A DNA stretch of 8,459 nucleotides from Bacteroidota bacterium. Lineage in GTDB: Bacteria > Bacteroidota > Kryptoniia > Kryptoniales > JAKASW01. Under the pieces are notes generated by a model. That model was given only the letters and a program-made list of their open reading frames with translations. It was not told the DNA's origin and ran no database searches. A program made the position numbers and the translations under genes. Location: assembly GCA_021785235.1 (NCBI GenBank), contig JAJYGB010000216.1, positions 1 to 8,459 on the forward strand, in the 5' to 3' direction. Positions 6,420 to 8,459 of this stretch are shown piece by piece; the stretch's first letter is position 1; every line of letters begins with the position of its first letter.

Positions 6420-7553
6420 ATGAACGAACCTTTTAGATTGAGTACTGAAGATCTTCAGCACATCGTCATGTCACTTCAACAAAAAGGCTACGAAGTGATC
6501 GGACCAAGAAACTCTGATGGCGTCATCGTCTACGACAGGATTCACTCCACCGATGATCTGCCGGCAGGTTTCGTTGATGAACAAGCCCCCGGTATGTATC
6601 GCCTCGCTAAAAATGGAGGCACCCAATTCTTCGGCTACACCCTGCCTCCTCAATCCTGGAAACGATTTCTTTATCTTCCGCGGAGAGAACTAATCGCGTT
6701 TGACAAAGACGGAAAGTCGTTCGGAGTTTCCCATCAGAAGGATGAAGCGAAACCCTATGCATTTATAGGCGCGCGGCCGTGCGAACTCAAAGCGATTTCG
6801 ATTCAGGACAGAGTATTCTCTTCAGGCGACTACCTCGACGACGGCTACCTCTCTGCGAGAAGGCGCAATTTCATAATAGCAGTCAATTGCAGTCATGCAG
6901 GAGAGAATTGTTTTTGCACGTCTTTTGGAACGGGCCCCGAAGCGGAGTCAGGATTCGACATCGCTCTCACGGAAATCGTGAATGAGGAGAAACATTTTTT
7001 CGTAGCCGGAGCCGGAAGTGATTCCGGTAAGTCACTGATCGAAGAAATCGGCCCGGCCAGAGCCGTCGAAGGCGATGTGGACGCGGCACACGAAGTTATC
7101 CGAAAGACTTCCGATGCTATCACAAAATCGTTGGACATTGCAGGCCTGCCTAAGCTTCTCTCTGACAATTCAGACCATCCTCACTGGGATGACGTCGCGA
7201 AGCGCTGCTTGACATGCGGCAATTGCACAATGGTTTGTCCGACGTGTTTCTGCTCCACGGTCGAAGACGCGACGGATCTTTCGGGCAAGACAGCGAAACG
7301 CACCAGGATTTGGGATTCATGTTTCACGATGGATTTCGCCAGAGTATCCGGGGGGAACTTCCGCATATCAGCGAAATCAAGATACCGGCAATGGTTGACT
7401 CACAAACTATCGTCATGGGTAGAGCAGTTCGGTGTCTCGGGCTGCGTCGGATGCGGGCGATGTATAACGTGGTGCCCGGTCGGGATCGACTTGACCGCCG
7501 AAGTCGGCGCGATCAAGGGAGGAGTGGCTAAACAAGAAAACGGAGGTTCTTGA
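6420..7553 (+). CDS. hydB: Iron-sulfur beta subunit of NAD(P)-linked hydrogenase/sulfur reductase (HydB-like)
   Basis: Cytosolic electron-transfer subunit expected to pass electrons between a hydrogenase module and the FAD/NAD(P) gamma subunit encoded just downstream. The 377 residues carry the family motif G-A-R-P-C-E-L-K at 117-124, a cysteine group C157/C164/C166 in N-C-S-H-A-G-E-N-C-F-C, a ferredoxin-type ligand set C263-x2-C266-x2-C269-x3-C273-P with C276 and C278 behind it, C301, and a second set C342-x2-C345-x2-C348-x3-C352-P. Two [4Fe-4S] clusters are expected in the C-terminal part. The alternative is the AsrA subunit of anaerobic sulfite reductase; the intervening CNB-fold gene and the W-L-T-H-K-L...C-V-G-C-G-R-C-I-T-W-C-P ending favour a group 3b [NiFe] hydrogenase. 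The stop overlaps the next start as TGATG. The GGGAG at 6401-6405 is far (14 bases) from this ATG, but family alignment supports this start. Confidence 0.88.
   Translation: MNEPFRLSTEDLQHIVMSLQQKGYEVIGPRNSDGVIVYDRIHSTDDLPAGFVDEQAPGMYRLAKNGGTQFFGYTLPPQSWKRFLYLPRRELIAFDKDGKSFGVSHQKDEAKPYAFIGARPCELKAISIQDRVFSSGDYLDDGYLSARRRNFIIAVNCSHAGENCFCTSFGTGPEAESGFDIALTEIVNEEKHFFVAGAGSDSGKSLIEEIGPARAVEGDVDAAHEVIRKTSDAITKSLDIAGLPKLLSDNSDHPHWDDVAKRCLTCGNCTMVCPTCFCSTVEDATDLSGKTAKRTRIWDSCFTMDFARVSGGNFRISAKSRYRQWLTHKLSSWVEQFGVSGCVGCGRCITWCPVGIDLTAEVGAIKGGVAKQENGGS
7542..7546 (+). promoter_or_regulatory. Ribosome binding site choosing ATG 7553
   Basis: GGAGG lies six bases before the ATG at 7553 but only three before an in-frame TTG at 7550, so ATG is the start. 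The A of that ATG is the last base of the hydB TGA, an arrangement typical of translational coupling. Confidence 0.7.
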
Positions 7554-8041
7554 TGAAACCCCAGGATCTGACGGAATCATTACACGAGCATCCCTTCCTC
7601 AACAATATGAACGAGGAGCTTCTGAAAACGCTGACCTCATGCGCCTCGAACGTAGTATTTAACGAAGGGACTTATCTCTTCCATGAAGGTGAAGACGCGA
7701 AGACTTTTTACCTCCTTCGCAGCGGGCGGGTCGTGCTTGAAGTTCGCGGCGGTGAACGCGGCCAGATAAGAATTCAGACTGTGGGTGCAGGAGAGGTGCT
7801 GGGGTGGTCCTGGCTGATCTCCCCTTACAAATGGCACTTCGACGCCTTCGCCCTCGAACAAGTCCACGCCTTCGCGATCGACGCGTCGTGCCTCGTCAGC
7901 AAGTGCGAAACCGACTGCCACTTCGGGTACGAAATGCTCCGTCGCTTCTCGGAAGTTCTGGAGCGCCGGCTCGAGGCAACACGTCTGCAACTCCTCGACG
8001 TATACGGCTCGGCTGTCGGTGAAAGAGGAGAGAACTACTAA
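7553..8041 (+). CDS. Stand-alone cyclic-nucleotide-binding-fold protein of the hydrogenase operon
   Basis: A 162-residue Crp/Fnr-like sensor domain without the C-terminal helix-turn-helix of true regulators. The beta-roll runs from about residue 14 to 112 (P-F-L-N-N-M, G-E-D-A-K-T-F-Y-L-L-R-S-G-R-V at 46-60), followed by a helical tail to 150. The place of the phosphate-binding cassette reads G-A-G-E-V-L-G-W-S-W-L (79-89), then P-Y-K-W-H-F-D-A. The Arg-Ser/Thr-Ala that binds the cyclic phosphate in CRP is absent, so cAMP binding is doubtful. The G-W-S-W-L and W-H-F-D-A blocks resemble, from memory, small CNB proteins encoded between the beta and gamma subunits of group 3b hydrogenases in other bacteria. 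Its tight coupling to hydB suggests a structural or redox-sensing partner of the enzyme, not a transcription factor. Its function is unproven. Confidence 0.85.
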   Translation: MKPQDLTESLHEHPFLNNMNEELLKTLTSCASNVVFNEGTYLFHEGEDAKTFYLLRSGRVVLEVRGGERGQIRIQTVGAGEVLGWSWLISPYKWHFDAFALEQVHAFAIDASCLVSKCETDCHFGYEMLRRFSEVLERRLEATRLQLLDVYGSAVGERGENY

Positions 8042-8077
8042 GAACTCGCGGCTGTGTTCATACCGGAGTAAAATTAA

Positions 8078-8459
8078 ATGATCGATACAAACATTGCAGT
8101 GAAGAGAACGGAAGCTCCCATTTCCATGCTCCCCGCACTCGCAACCGTCAGGCGCGTGATTTGGGAGACCGACGATACTTACACACTTCTCATCGATCCG
8201 CCACGTGCCAACGGCCGGAGCTTTGCCTTTAGTGCGGGGCAGTTCAATATGGTGTACGCGTTCGGGACGGGAGAATCGGCGATATCCATCAGCTCAGATC
8301 CTTCTAGGCCGAACATGCTTGCGCACACCATCCACAGAGTCGGCACCGTGACTTCCGCACTTTCGCGGCTGCGTCGGGGCGACACTATCGGTCTTCGCGG
8401 CCCGTTCGGAACCGCATGGCCCATAGAGGAAGCAGTAGGAAAAGATGTCTGCATCGCGG
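8078..8459 (+). CDS. hydG: FAD/NAD(P)-binding gamma subunit of hydrogenase/sulfur reductase (HydG-like), 3' end outside window
   Basis: The first 127 residues of a ferredoxin-reductase-type flavoprotein that would exchange electrons between NAD(P)H and the iron-sulfur beta subunit. The visible part is the FAD-binding barrel: G-Q-F-N-M-V-Y at 54-60, the flavin-contacting segment E-S-A-I-S-I-S at 66-72, where classical reductases have R-x-Y-S, and G-L-R-G-P-F-G at 105-111, which leads into the NAD(P) domain. The full protein is usually about 270-290 residues and should carry a cysteine-rich [2Fe-2S] tail beyond the window. GGAG at 8064-8067 lies ten bases before the ATG. The gene follows the CNB gene by 36 bases with no terminator, so they are co-transcribed. 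AsrB of sulfite reductase is a close relative and remains possible. The genes for the hydrogenase small and large subunits should come next if this is group 3b. Confidence 0.85.
   Translation, partial: MIDTNIAVKRTEAPISMLPALATVRRVIWETDDTYTLLIDPPRANGRSFAFSAGQFNMVYAFGTGESAISISSDPSRPNMLAHTIHRVGTVTSALSRLRRGDTIGLRGPFGTAWPIEEAVGKDVCIA

Overview
The window is ordinary-looking bacterial chromosome, with GC near 50% by eye, dense coding and strong Shine-Dalgarno sites (for example before the acetyl-CoA synthetase). No mobile elements, tRNAs, rRNAs or CRISPR arrays were seen. The gene set (AMP-forming acetyl-CoA synthetase, a Pat-type acetyltransferase and the start of an NAD(P)-linked hydrogenase or sulfur-reductase operon) suggests an anaerobic or facultative bacterium that handles acetate and H2. 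I cannot assign a phylum; the protein styles recall Ignavibacteria, Acidobacteria or deltaproteobacterial lineages, but this is only an impression.

Minus strand, 1-3375: a CPA1-type cation/proton antiporter (11-931) that stops at a TGA after 306 residues, well short of the family length, and upstream of it a complete acs gene (1270-3375). They are separated by a 338-base gap holding two weak inverted repeats, one of them a possible acs terminator.

Divergent region, 3376-3683: sigma70-like promoters can be proposed for both directions. To the right lies a large fusion protein (3684-6131) with an N-terminal GNAT acetyltransferase joined to an NDP-forming acyl-CoA synthetase-like body. The body appears to have lost both its phospho-histidine motif and the core of its ATP-grasp domain. 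Next to acs, whose modifiable C-terminal lysine is intact (K644), this reads as an acetylation control unit: Pat-type enzymes of this architecture inactivate Acs by acetylating that lysine.

Plus strand, 6132-8459: a 288-base regulatory gap with a good match to a sigma54 (-24/-12) promoter and an upstream imperfect dyad, then hydB-like (iron-sulfur beta subunit), a cyclic-nucleotide-binding-fold protein without a DNA-binding domain, and the 5' part of hydG-like (FAD/NAD(P) gamma subunit). This order fits a group 3b [NiFe] hydrogenase (sulfhydrogenase) operon whose small and large hydrogenase subunits would lie to the right of the window. The most notable points are the acs-pat pair with a degenerate sensor body, the putative sigma54 control of the hydrogenase operon, the stand-alone CNB-fold protein, and the early stop in the antiporter.
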